A DNA stretch of 64,000 bases from Ianthella basta. Taxonomy: Eukaryota > Porifera > Demospongiae > Verongiida > Ianthellidae. The DNA lies in contig OZ025874.1 of NCBI GenBank assembly GCA_964019415.1, positions 6,735,092 to 6,799,091 on the forward strand, given 5' to 3'. A program made the translations under genes and the position numbers. The notes under the pieces are model-generated. The model was not told where the DNA came from and did not search any database. It saw nothing but the letters and a program-made list of their open reading frames with translations. Below are positions 53,591 through 64,000 of the stretch, piece after piece (the stretch's first letter is position 1; the number at the start of each line of letters is the position of its first letter).

Positions 53591-56500
53591 GCTCACTTGT
53601 GGTGGTGTGTCCTCTGTCAGCTCCACAACAATGTGCCCTAGACTGGCTACAGACATCTTCTTGTCTGCCTCTTTAACAGGCTCCTGGGAGGGGGAGGGCT
53701 AACAGGAGTGACGGTGTCCACCCACCCACTCTCCCCACCCAGAACGCACCATGCTCTTGATTGACTCCTCCATACTTGAGGAGTAGTCCTCCTTTGAGCC
53801 AGCTGGTTGAACAGAAGAGGGACGGCACCAGTCACAACCTCAGCACACAGTACGTACATGAGATACACACTTCCCTCCAGAGCCCAAGTAGAGCAGTCCC
53901 TACTGCACACGCACGCATGAGCAGTCAAACTGTATGATACAAGCAGCACTACCACACACAGTTGGGGTAGTGTTACCTTCACTCCTGCTGTCTTCTTCCC
54001 GTAATACACCACTAGAACCGTCTTCTTCAGCATCACACTCCTCTCCCTCAGTGTCATGCCTCTCTCCCTCTGCTGTGCTACTTCCAGCTTCAGTGCTCTG
54101 CTGTTCTTCTTCGGTGTTAGACTGTTTGTCAGTGGCACATACTCCTTCAGTGACACACACCTCTTCAGTACCATTCCCTTCTTCAATACTAAGTCCTGCA
54201 TCTCCAGCACCACTCCCTTCAACAGTGCCATGCCCTTCCCTGTCATGCCCTCCTTTACAGTCATTCCTCTCTTCTGTGCCCTGCTCTTCTTCAATGCCCC
54301 AGCCTTCTTCACCAACAATGACATGCCCCTCCCTCTCCTCCCAGGCCTTAGGTGTGGCACTGTCCCCTCGGACTGTGGCATCCGAGTCACTGCGAAACGA
54401 GATACTGTCGTCTTCCAGCTTTGACTCTAAAACCGGAGTTGCACTGTCTCCTCTCAGAGCACACTCAGACTCTGTCCCATCTAACTCAACACCATCCTCC
54501 TCTGTTTGCCCATAATGGTTCACTCTACGTACATGAGACACACAGACACACTGACCTACAGACAAACCACACCTCCAACCCCGCCCCCACTTACTGATTC
54601 ACTGGTTTAGCACTAGATGGACTGCTTCGTTTGATGGACGATATCTGCCACTTGGTGGTGGGTTTGGGGGAATCCCCCTTGGTGGTGAGCTCCTCCAATC
54701 CGAAAATGTTCTGATTTTGGAATCGAAACTCTCTATGCGACAAATTTCTTTGTACGGAAGAGTGCCCACCGAGGGAGTTGGTTGCTGTTGGGGATGGATC
54801 AGGGTTAATGTCAGAGGAAGACTTGCTCTTGTACAGGCGCTGTGGTCGAATGGCCACTGCACTCGGTGAGACGCGATTGAGGGTGCTGTGCTTTGGGTGA
54901 GGCTCATTGGGTGGTACTGAGCGGTGCCTCTCACCATCTCCCTCCACCAAGGAGCCTGCAGCTACACGGATGGAGGGGGAGGGATGGGTGGAGGTGATGG
55001 GGGGAGGAGGAGGGGGAAAGAGGAGGAGGGGGTAATGGATGGGAGAGAGGACAGGACCAGAGGGGGAAAGGAGAGTTGAAACAGAAGAGGAAAGGAAAGC
55101 AGGGAGGAGAAAGGATGAGGAAAGAGTGGAGAGAGAAGGGGAGGGGAGAGGGAAGGAGGTGATGAGGGGAGCAACGATACACAGAATGTTAGATACTGTA
55201 CATACGTACAATACAAATTTGCATTGTGGGTGTGTCTACAAACCTTTGGAGGGTGTGTCATCCCTGCTACCTGGACTGCTACTGCTGCTTTGGCGCTTCT
55301 TTCGCTTGTTCTGCTTCCTCAAGTAGCTACGAGTCTTCTCACGGACCACCTCATCTACAGGGGAGGGGCAGGGAAGAGTTTACAGGGAGTAGGCAAGGGC
55401 AGGGGGTGGTGGAGGAGTGGGACGGGCAACAGACTGATTGCTTCACCTTCCACTAGTATGAAAGTGGTCACAACAGGTGCCGAGCGAATGGCCTGCACAA
55501 CTGAAGATAGAGAGACAATCCATATGTGAGAGAGAGTGTGGGAGTGTCTTATTGAAAGGTACGTACACACATCAACGCCCCCCCACTGATAAAGAAAGCA
55601 CAATGCATGGGTCAAGTGAATTTGGTGGTGGTGAGTAAGGGTATGTACACTTTGCCACCACTGAATAGCACCTTCCACACACTAATGCCGTAAAGGGTCA
55701 TTGTTGTGTCAGGGATAAACGGGGAAGTTCTTTCTAGCAAAATACGCAACAGCAACAGAAGGATACAAGCTCAGGACATTTTAACCTCGAGGGCTTTCAT
55801 CAGCTGATGAAGGCCCTCGTGGTTGAAATGTCACAAACTGGTATCCTTCTGTTACATGATTTGCTTGGACAAGTCTTCCTGTTCATCCTTCAACACACTA
55901 CCCTTCATTGTGCAAGAGGTACGTACATTGTACCATGCTGTACACAAGTTTCAAGTTATGGAGAGACATGTTCTGTATATGTATGGACAGTGAGCACTCA
56001 CCTTCACTTGGTGTCTTGTCGTCCAGTAGCTCCCCATTCACTTCCTTCAGTATATCCCCCACCTGCATCTATGTACAGGGGGTGGGGCAAACACAAGAGA
56101 TGGGGTCAACACAGAGGGGGTGGGGATGGGGTGAACACAGAGGGGGTGGGGATGGGGTGAACACAGAGGGGCAGGTACAGAGAGGGGTGGGGTCAACACA
56201 GAGGGGGTGGGGGTAGGGTCAACACAGAGGGGCAGGTACAGAGAGGGGTGGGGTCAACACAGGACAGGATCAGCACAAAGCATTGGGAATATTAAAACAG
56301 AAAAGTGAAGTGACCATGAAGACTTCCCCCAAAGGCGACAGTATGCCTAAAATCTGAAGCATTCAAGGAAGGCTGCAGTAGAGTGGGCTGAGACAAGCAT
56401 GCTTATCTTAACAAGTGACATGCGACTCTCACCACAACAGGTGTGCACACATGCTCTAACCTGTCCAGACTGGTCAGCGGGTCCTCCAGGCGTGACTTCA

Positions 56501-56610
56501 CACACTGCCGCAGGGAGGCGTGCCCCAGCACCTCCGAAAACAGAAAAACCAAAGCTTCCAGGGTTTTCCCCCTCCCTCTCCCCTCGCTGTAACTGGACAA
56601 CCTTCTCCAT
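48359..56610 (-). CDS. EFA6: EFA6/PSD-type ARF6 guanine nucleotide exchange factor
   Basis: I read 23 coding exons on the minus strand: 56610-56461, 56068-56002, 55500-55447, 55354-55244, 54955-54595, 54524-53977, 53802-53750, 53683-53597, 53159-53040, 52735-52608, 52534-52454, 52325-52154, 52029-51928, 51617-51574, 51497-51401, 51299-51218, 51151-51081, 49851-49706, 49466-49322, 49080-49051, 48939-48865, 48732-48697, 48610-48359. All are GT-AG and in phase, giving 1003 residues. An N-terminal PDZ domain (~1-90, carboxylate loop SFGFSVFGG) is followed by an acidic Ser/Glu/Gly-rich region. Next come the Sec7 domain (~525-690, catalytic Glu in LVGESQEIERI), the PH domain (~725-870, ending SDWKVILLQT...QQWITAV) and a coiled coil (SLEKELEEHREH). 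EFA6 proteins load GTP on ARF6 at the plasma membrane and shape cortical actin and microtubules. The Sec7-PH-coiled-coil order and PH sequence identify the family. Confidence 0.92.
49960..51070. repeat. 36-bp minisatellite in an EFA6 intron
   Basis: About 28-30 copies of a 36-base unit ('ccctccccaactcctccc' + 'accccaccttcacatcca') fill the intron between the exons at 49706-49851 and 51081-51151. Because 36 is a multiple of three, open frames with Pro/Ser/Thr/His or Gly/Val repeats run through on both strands. They are not genes. The matching intron of the pseudogene (35460-35590) is only about 130 bases. Confidence 0.95.
51670..51915. repeat. Short tandem repeat in an EFA6 intron
   Basis: A degenerate 14-15-base unit ('ggggtgtggtgtga') repeated about 17 times. 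The same intron of the pseudogene (36178-36228) has only a few units. Confidence 0.85.
53478..53589. repeat. (CA)n microsatellite next to an EFA6 donor site
   Basis: A CA run with some CAGA units lies a few bases inside the intron after the exon ending at 53597. On the transcript strand the donor GTGAGC is followed almost at once by (GT)n. Confidence 0.95.
55750..55856. mobile_element. Palindrome with CTGATGA...GAAA motifs on both strands
   Basis: Arms 55750-55803 and 55804-55856 are inverted near-copies, each running from 'aacagaaggatac' to the centre 'catcagctgatg'. Each strand reads CTGATGA, then AGGCCC or AAGCCC, TCG, GGTT and (G/A)AAATGTC, resembling hammerhead cores arranged head to head. 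It lies inside an EFA6 intron. It may be a remnant of a retroelement terminus; ribozyme activity is unproven. Confidence 0.45.
56070..56260. repeat. Degenerate tandem repeat in an EFA6 intron
   Basis: The phrase 'aacacagagggggtggggatggggtg' and shortened variants repeat about seven times. Intronic, with no coding meaning. Confidence 0.85.
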
Positions 56611-57484
56611 TTTCAACTGCAATCCGCAAACAGTGAGTACCCAGTAAATGCAGCATATAACACATCACTTTACACTTTCAACAGTAAACACCACATAACC
56701 TTTCAGTGGGGGTGTACACACACCTCAAAACATACATATACACACATATGCAGTGTAGCACTATCAAATTACACTAATGGACATGTCATTAACATGCTAA
56801 GAGGAGCCCTGTCAAGCCAGCCAGTTAACTGTGTCCCTAGAGGTCCCTGCTGTACAGGTACATGTTGAGAGGTGCTAATGGAGCCTTTGTGTGACATCAT
56901 CACTTCAAGGGGAAGGATGTCATGCACAGGCACAATGGGACGTACTACACACACAATGCGTTATTGGTATGAAGCGGTACCAGACCTAACACCACTCGCC
57001 CGTCATGTGTGACATAACACAATACATACATTACATGTGTATGTATACATACTAATACACACAGACACACATGCCCCATTTAGGGTGTCATTCAAAAGTA
57101 ACCATGCACAACATGACTGGTCTCCTTCAATAACTGATGCCATTATTAGAAGGGGGCTGCATCCATGTGTAACAAATAGCACAGTATATACATAACAGGG
57201 GCAGTATACATGTACACACACACGTACACACACGTACACACACACACACACACACACCACACGCACGCACGCACGGCACGCACACACACACACACACACA
57301 CACACCATTAGCAACGAATGGGGCCTCTCGTGTGAACATATGGCCTACGGCGCAGCACAATGCACACATACACCTGATACGACACGCCTCCGTCTGTGTG
57401 CGCCGCCCGCTCACTCAGTTAGACGACCAGCCTACCGACTTGTCGCCTAAGCGCCACACACGGCGACTCAACCACCTCACGTAC
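56611..57484. other. First intron of EFA6 (5' UTR intron), with CA/GT-rich repeats
   Basis: An acceptor (ggattgcag) lies six bases before the EFA6 ATG. A good donor (cag/GTACGTGAG, exon end 57485) lies upstream, so this stretch is probably a 5' UTR intron. It contains a CA-rich tract at 57211-57303. No other gene seen. Confidence 0.55.
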
Positions 57485-57640
57485 CTGCTGAATTTAGATC
57501 CTGGGATGGGTGACAACGCGTAGTAGACGCTGTTTCTTGACACACAGCACTAGTAACACAGACAATCACCTAAAACGGTGCCACCATTTTGTTGACCATA
57601 GGGAGCCACTTCCTGTAATTACGAAAAGGGCGTGGTCTTT
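57485..57640. promoter_or_regulatory. Shared head-to-head promoter of EFA6 and RPS14
   Basis: The predicted EFA6 leader exon (about 57485-57550, minus) and the RPS14 transcription start (about 57637, plus) are separated by roughly 100 bases. Inside are CACTTCCTG (an ETS-type site, about 57607), GCCACCATTTTG (resembling YY1 in reverse, about 57580) and GGGCGTGG (an Sp/KLF-type box, about 57629). No TATA box is seen. Site names come from consensus only. Confidence 0.5.
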
Positions 57641-57666
57641 ATTTCTCCTCTTGGGGCATAGAGAAG
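57637..57666 (+). promoter_or_regulatory. RPS14 5' TOP leader and first donor
   Basis: A pyrimidine-rich start (CTTTATTTCTCCTCTT) resembles the terminal oligopyrimidine tract of ribosomal-protein mRNAs, which places translation under growth (TOR) control in animals. The leader exon ends AGAAG/GTAAGA at 57666 and joins 57802 (gtttag/ac) two bases before the ATG. Confidence 0.6.
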
Positions 57667-57803
57667 GTAAGAATCGCATCGTCTTGTAACGCTGTTGTTG
57701 AGCACTCCTCCATTCTGTTCACTTTTGCCCAGCTTCTATCAAGGTCATATTTTGTGATGTTCACGTTTAGTGTTGTTTTCTTTTTCCCCATGTCTGTTTA
57801 GAC

Positions 57804-58810
<1,007 letters not shown>

Positions 58811-59109
58811 ACATCGGACTTGATGATGATTGTGATGTTGTTATTGTCAAAATTCAAGTGCGCGAGTGCTCATGAATAATTGATGAGAAAATGGCAGGCC
58901 GTTTCGTGCAAGTGGGAGGAGCACTCAGCTAGCTAGGTTAGGGGCGAGCAGAATCCCGGCCGGATTGGACCTTTCGCGCATCTCGACTGCGGCCTGTCTT
59001 ACTTTGGGCGTGTAGCCATTGCTTTGTGCAATTAGCACTTTGGTGCGCAGGTCGCGGAGTAGCGAGGTGAGATTTGCAGCTGTCCCGTGGTACTGTCCTG
59101 CTTGTGACG
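58811..59109. promoter_or_regulatory. Interval between RPS14 and the RhoGAP gene
   Basis: About 300 bases must hold the RPS14 3' UTR and the promoter of the next gene. No clear AATAAA is present, though 'gaataattgatg' near 58875 could serve as a weak signal. No other motif recognised. Confidence 0.35.
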
Positions 59110-60730
59110 ATGCCTTTCTCCTTCATCGGCAGCGCCATGATTACGCCACTGCTTTGCGGCACGGACAAGGCGGCTGTGGTGGACACTAGTGCCAGCTCCC
59201 CATCAGGAGGACGAAAATCATCCAGCATCAGCGGAACGGCACGGTTGCGGAGCCGTCCAGCCAGTGCCGGCGGGCGAGGTGGGCGGTCCCGTTCCGTGGA
59301 CGACGTACTAGATGCATCAGTGAGCGGCGCATCTTGCTGTTTGTGTGTGTGCGCGTCTGTGTGCGTGCGTACGTGTGTAGTACCGTTCAAACGGCCCACC
59401 AGCCAATGGAACGTGGACTGTGGACAGCCATGCTGTTGATGCTGTGTATGTGCTCGCAGACCCTTCACTCCACCTCTCCGTGACACTGCAGGGAGGCTCC
59501 CCCTTGAACAAAGCCAAGAAGCTCATTAGTCCAAACAGAATGCGCAGTTTCACCGAACTGTTTCGGCAAGACCGTCCTATATCCGCACCATCTTCACAAA
59601 CAAAAGCAGGAGGGGAGGGAGTCAAGGCAGTCAGTGAGTTGGTGTGGGTATATGCTGTCAAAGAGTGTTTAGGTGGGCACCTCCCACATATTATTGCCAT
59701 GACCCAAAATTTACCTTGGCCATATGTGAATCTTGTGGGTTATTAATTTAGGCTTGTTTGTGTTTGTGTTATATGCTGGGCTGTGATCCTACCCACATCT
59801 GGGCCTCTCTCCACGCAGCGTTTGGTGTCCCTCTATCTGAACTGTGCTCACAATCACCCGGTGGTATCCCCAATGTGGTTGCCAAGGTTACGCAGTTTGT
59901 TGAGGACTGCTGTAAGTAATGTCTGTTGATCTCCAGCAGTAGTCCCATTGTTTTAGTTCACATAAGTGTGCATGCATGCATCCCTGGCATCTGCAGGTCT
60001 GGATATGGAGGGAGTGTATCGACTAAGCCCCAATGCTCGAATCATTGAAACATTCAGAGCCACATTTGATAAAAGTGAGTTTAATAGGGGCACTGAGTTG
60101 ACTATGATTATAGCCAATTTGTCAGTTGTGTTATTTATTGTTGGCCATGTGCACACATTGCCCCTCCCCCCTACCAGCCGGTGATGCTGACCTTACGGAT
60201 GCAGACCCAGCTTCTGTTTCCTGCCTCCTCAAGCTGTTCCTGGTATTCCTGCACTGACAGACACTCACACGCAGGCACACTTGTAGTCACACTTGCACAC
60301 AATCACACACGCACGTGCACACAGTTACACACGCCCACACACAGTCACACATGCACTTGCCCCGCCCACACCCAGCGTGAGCTCCCTGAGCCCCTCATCC
60401 CAATGGAGGCACTGCAGCAGGTGGTACAGAAGGGAGACAGTGAGTTGTGTTTGGCCACCAGTGCCACACAATACTTACATTACACCCCCTCCTCCCCCTC
60501 CCCTCACCCCCTCCCCCTCCCCTCACCCCCTCCCCCTCCTCCCCCCCAGCGGACTACCCACCACCCTCCAGCTACTTAGAGTTTCTCCGTGATGTCTTCT
60601 CAGAAATCCCTCCCCCAAACTATGCCCTCCTGAAGTACCTCATCCGACACCTCCATATCGTCAGCAGGCACCATGTCGAGAACAAGATGAACTCGGCCAA
60701 TCTTGCCATAGTTTTTGGACCCAACCTCTT

Positions 60731-60828
<98 letters not shown>

Positions 60829-63738
60829 CATGAGTGTGTGACTACGTATATGTAATTATCATTGACTGGGCTGAGGGTGTGATGATTGCATGTGTTGTCT
60901 GTTCTTGGCAGCTTTGGGGGGTCCCTTGAGTTCCTCCAACTTCAGAACAGCTCCATGCCAGCCCTCAGGACAATGATTGAGTACTACAAGGACGTCTTCT
61001 CTGACCAGCCACTGGGACGGGGAGGGGCGGGGTGAGTGGGGCAGTGAGGAGGGGCGGGGTGAGTGGGGTGGTGAGGAGGGGTGGGGTGAGTGGGTGGAGA
61101 GGAGGGGTGGGGTGAGCGGGGCAATGAGGAGGGGTGGGGTGAGTGAGGTGGAGGGAGGGGTGCAGTGAGGGGAGGGTTGGGTATATGAGTGATCACACCA
61201 CTGCCCCCCTCTCCTCACATACACATAACCCGATTGCAGGCCTGCTGTGCCAAAGCCCTACAAACAGTACAGAGCAGATGCAGCTGTTTATGAAGAAGTC
61301 ACCTTTCCCCCCTCCTCTGGCAACAGGACTGCGGCTGCCACTGGCTCTGGAGAATATGAACTTGTACAACCTCGGACGACTGGTAGTGGAGGTGCGTATA
61401 GCCTGCTCCAGCTCTGCATGTGGGCAGGTGGTTGTATGCACTGCATTGTACGTACAGCAATGTGTGCCAACATGAGATTGAGTGATAGTGCTTTTTCAAT
61501 ATCTGATTTATGTAGTCTGTTACTTAGATATTAGTGACATTGACATAAGCAATATTTGATAGTATGTACAATGAAGCCTGTCTAAGACAGCCACCTGTGG
61601 GCCAGTTCTAACTGACCTCTATAGAGGTGGCTGCATTACAGAGGTAGATTGCTAGGGCTATTTGGGGCCAGGGAGGCTGGCTGGTTTAGATAGGTGGCTG
61701 CCTAACACAGTGACCATCTTAGACAGGCTCCACTATATCAAAATACATGACGTTTTGTACTATACTCTATACCCAATTGATGGTCAATGAATGACAAGTT
61801 AGAACTTACGTACATAGGGTGTATAGGTGTGAAATTCAACAGGACCAGTGAGTGCACTGTCTATCACAATAGGATACAGTATGTACTGTCACAATTTGTA
61901 CGTAATTACAAACCGCTTAGCACTGAAGTCCGACACGTGGAAATGATAAAGTATGCATGTACGGTAGCCGCACAATTTATGTTATCATACGAACTTCTTT
62001 CTTCCATACTTCGTATGAAGTGAGCCCGAAGTTGGATCAATGTTCGTATGAACTGAGCCCTAAGTTCGTTTGAAGTTGGTCTGAAGTTCACTCGAAGTTG
62101 CTTCAAATTTTGATCGAAGTTGCAGTGAAGTTCGTTCAAAGCTGGTCCGAAGTTTGTACGAAGATGCCCTGAATTTCCTTTGAAGTTCAACCTATTGATA
62201 GATCACTATCGTTAGCACCGGCATTACTAGGGAGTGAACATGCTAGCTATTCGTGCACAAGTAGTTTTGGAAGTGAAGAGTTGGCCTCCACATCGCAAGC
62301 TATATGACTTCATTCAGTGAGCACAGTGAGTAGTGTCAGTCTTCATCTTCATTCCCAATTTCATGATTGGCAGTTAGGAATCCAGTTCACTTTATGCTTT
62401 TGCAATTGATCCATTTTAGTTGTGATGGCTCTACAGTCCTGGGGAAGCCTTGACAACCGAGGTCATGCCTTCTTCTTCCCTACACATCAACGTGTGTCTC
62501 AGGAATTGGTTGCAATGTTAATAACACATGCAGCTAGATACTTTGGTGCAGTACAGCTTATAGTAGCGTAGACAGTCTTCACCATTTGCCCGAATGGAAT
62601 CTTCTTTCCAATTGCAAATTCACCCATAATTTAAGTTCATAGGAAGCTGGTCCAAAATTTGCCCAAAGTTTGAACAAAGTATTCCAAAATTCAAACAAAG
62701 TTGGCCCAAAGTTTGAACGAAGTTGGCCTAAAGTTCAAGCAAAGTTGGTCCGAAGTTTGAATGAAGTTCATACAAAGCTGGCCCAAAGCTCGTGCAAAGT
62801 TCACATGAAGTTTTCGAGCAAAGTTCACTTCAAAATGGTATATTTTTGCGCCTATCGTGCATATTTCTGCCATTATTTCTTACACTTGTGTTTGTTTGCT
62901 GTTCTAGTATGTGAAGCTGTTGCTCCTGACGACCTCCATGTGATGCAAAATGGTGTCATGTATGCGGTTGTGAACAAGAACAGAAAACCCACTTCAACTG
63001 ATGTAAAGAGAGACACATCAACCTCCCCTGATGGAAAGCCCGTCTCCCCTGATGGAAAACCCACCTCCCCTGATGGAAGAAAAGACACGTCCACCTCTAC
63101 TGAAGGAAGAGTGTCCAGCTCCAGGCCAAGTGGGAATGATGGCTATGAGGAGATTGACATTGACTTTGCCTTGGCCAAGAAAAAGGGCAGCCATCTTGTT
63201 GCCGACAGTGCTGGGTTAGTAAGAAGTGTGTGTGTGAGAATTAGGCTGTTGTGTGAGTGTGAAGGTACAGTAAGTGTGGGAGTGAGGGTGGGAGTGAGGG
63301 TGGGAGTGAGGGTGGGAGTGAGGGTGGGAGGGTGAGAGTGAGGGTGGGAGTGAGGGAAGGAGTGAAGGGTGGGAGTGAGGGTGGGAGTGAAAGGTGGGAG
63401 TGAGGGTGGGAGTGAAGGTGTGAGTGAGGGTAGGTGACGGTGTGAGTCCTCTTTTCACTGTACATCTATAATTATAGTTTGTTGGGATGTTTGTCACATT
63501 GTGTTTTAATCACATACTTACCTCTTTACTGTCTGTGTTAGTCTGTCCCCTCGGAGAGATGGTGCAGAGCCTGAGATGCCTCGGACACCCTCCCCTCTCC
63601 CACCAAAGTGAGTTTCTGTGCTGTCCCATCCCACCCCACCCTACCTACAGTACACCAGCACTCTGTGTACCTTGCTCCTCCTTGCAGCTCCACCCCCTCT
63701 CCTTGCAACTCTCCAAACCTCACCCCCAGAAGAGCAAA
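59110..63738 (+). CDS. RhoGAP-domain protein with tyrosine-rich tail (3' end beyond window)
   Basis: I read twelve exons: 59110-59319, 59381-59633, 59819-59911, 59997-60074, 60178-60242, 60376-60439, 60550-60733, 60912-61031, 61240-61391, 62908-63214, 63542-63607, 63688-63738. All are GT-AG and in phase; the last ends in phase 2, so the gene continues. The N-terminus is Ser/Arg-rich. The RhoGAP domain spans about residues 155-345, with the arginine finger in EGVYRLSPN (~194), the NKMNSANLAIVFGPNL core and a final helix ending YYKDVFSDQP. Such domains speed GTP hydrolysis by Rho, Rac or Cdc42. Beyond it lie Tyr motifs YEEV, YELV, YAVV and YEEI, the last matching the preferred Src-family SH2 ligand, and Ser/Thr-Pro sites. 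A three-fold SPDGKP-type repeat lies in exon 10. I cannot assign it to a named ARHGAP subfamily. Confidence 0.85.
60734..60829. repeat. (GT)n microsatellite forming a RhoGAP splice donor
   Basis: A GT run of about 48 units begins at the exon boundary after 60733, so the donor GT is the first unit of the repeat. It lies within the intron between two RhoGAP-domain exons. Confidence 0.95.
61035..61185. repeat. G-rich tandem repeat in a RhoGAP intron
   Basis: 'gaggaggggtggggtgagtggg' and variants repeat about six times from just after the donor at 61032. Several copies contain GGGTGAG, so they mimic the true donor. Confidence 0.85.
61570..61734. mobile_element. Small TIR element in a RhoGAP intron
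   Basis: Ends 'gaagcctgtctaagacag' and 'cttagacaggctcc' are inverted. Inside, 'ggtggctgc' recurs. It lies in the 1.5-kb intron between 61391 and 62908. No coding capacity. Confidence 0.6.
62030..62840. repeat. Two degenerate 'gaagttg' repeat fields in a RhoGAP intron
   Basis: 62030-62190 and 62640-62840 consist of 'aagtt' spaced about every 10-12 bases ('cgaagttggtccgaagttc', 'caaagttggcccaaagtttg'). They share units, and 450 bases without obvious repeats separate them. Short open frames on both strands follow from the repeat. Confidence 0.7.
63265..63430. repeat. 12-bp GT/GA-rich tandem repeat in a RhoGAP intron
   Basis: 'gtgggagtgagg' is repeated about 13 times with small variations, between the exons ending 63214 and starting 63542. 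The apparent Val-Gly-Val-Arg frame is an artefact. Confidence 0.9.
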
Positions 63739-63774
63739 GTGAGAGCACTACACAGTACCACACACACCACACTA

Positions 63775-64000
63775 TGTACGTACGTATGTACATCACCCAT
63801 ACAGTATGACGTGTGTACGTACATACATCACCCATACAGTGTGACGTACATACATACATCACCCATACAGTGTGACGTACATACATACATCACCCATACA
63901 GTGTGACGTGTGTACGTGCATACATCACTCATACAGTGTGACGTACATACATACATCACCCATACAGTGTGACGTGTGTACATACATACATCACCCATAC
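63775..64000. repeat. Tandem repeat running off the window end
   Basis: A unit of about 31-36 bases ('catcacccatacagtgtgac' followed by 'gtacatacata' variants) repeats about seven times to the last base. It lies in the intron after 63738 of the RhoGAP gene. Total length is unknown. Confidence 0.9.

Noticed and set aside
53934-54515. A 193-residue Ser/Pro-rich plus-strand frame
   Set aside because: It is the antisense shadow of the large acidic EFA6 exon (53977-54524), which has matching splice sites and phase.

Overview
The window is from an animal (metazoan) nuclear genome. It holds a spliced ribosomal protein S14 gene, an EFA6/PSD-type ARF6 exchange factor and a RhoGAP gene, all with GT-AG introns, alongside intronless ankyrin arrays joined to death domains, many short inverted-repeat DNA transposons and long (CA)n tracts. 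The mix of compact introns, ankyrin/death-domain proteins and a decayed RecQ-like helicase fragment inside a transposon would suit a sponge or another early-branching marine invertebrate. That assignment is inference from gene content only.

Layout. 1-5000 has no recognisable gene but several small transposons. From about 3 kb to 48 kb lies a cluster of three tandem units. Each unit holds repeated non-coding DNA, then a (CA)n tract, then a minus-strand gene with a giant ankyrin exon and a tail of death-domain exons: gene A 7750-13843, gene B 24732-30100, gene C 39265-44693. Two damaged copies of the 3' half of the EFA6 gene sit between the units: a faint one at about 18.93-19.26 kb and a clear pseudogene at 33.91-36.53 kb. 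The apparently intact EFA6 gene follows at 48359-56610. This suggests that the duplicated unit was once 'ankyrin-death gene plus EFA6 tail'. Transposons at different places in the copies account for most unit-to-unit differences.

From 57.5 kb the window is ordinary gene-dense DNA. EFA6 (minus, PDZ-Sec7-PH-coiled coil, 23 coding exons) and RPS14 (plus, 57804-58810) are head-to-head over a short shared promoter. A RhoGAP gene (plus, 59110 to beyond 63738) starts 300 bases after RPS14 and runs towards or past the window end.

How the genes may work together. EFA6 (ARF6 activation) and the RhoGAP protein (Rho-family inactivation) both belong to membrane and actin control, but nothing here shows that they are linked functionally. 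The ankyrin-death proteins have no visible signal peptide, membrane segment or nucleotide-binding domain. By family logic they are likely cytoplasmic scaffolds for apoptosis or innate-immune signalling. The most interesting features are their supra-repeats of three ankyrins and the same-phase introns around the death-domain exons, which have let those exons be swapped, truncated and converted between neighbouring copies.
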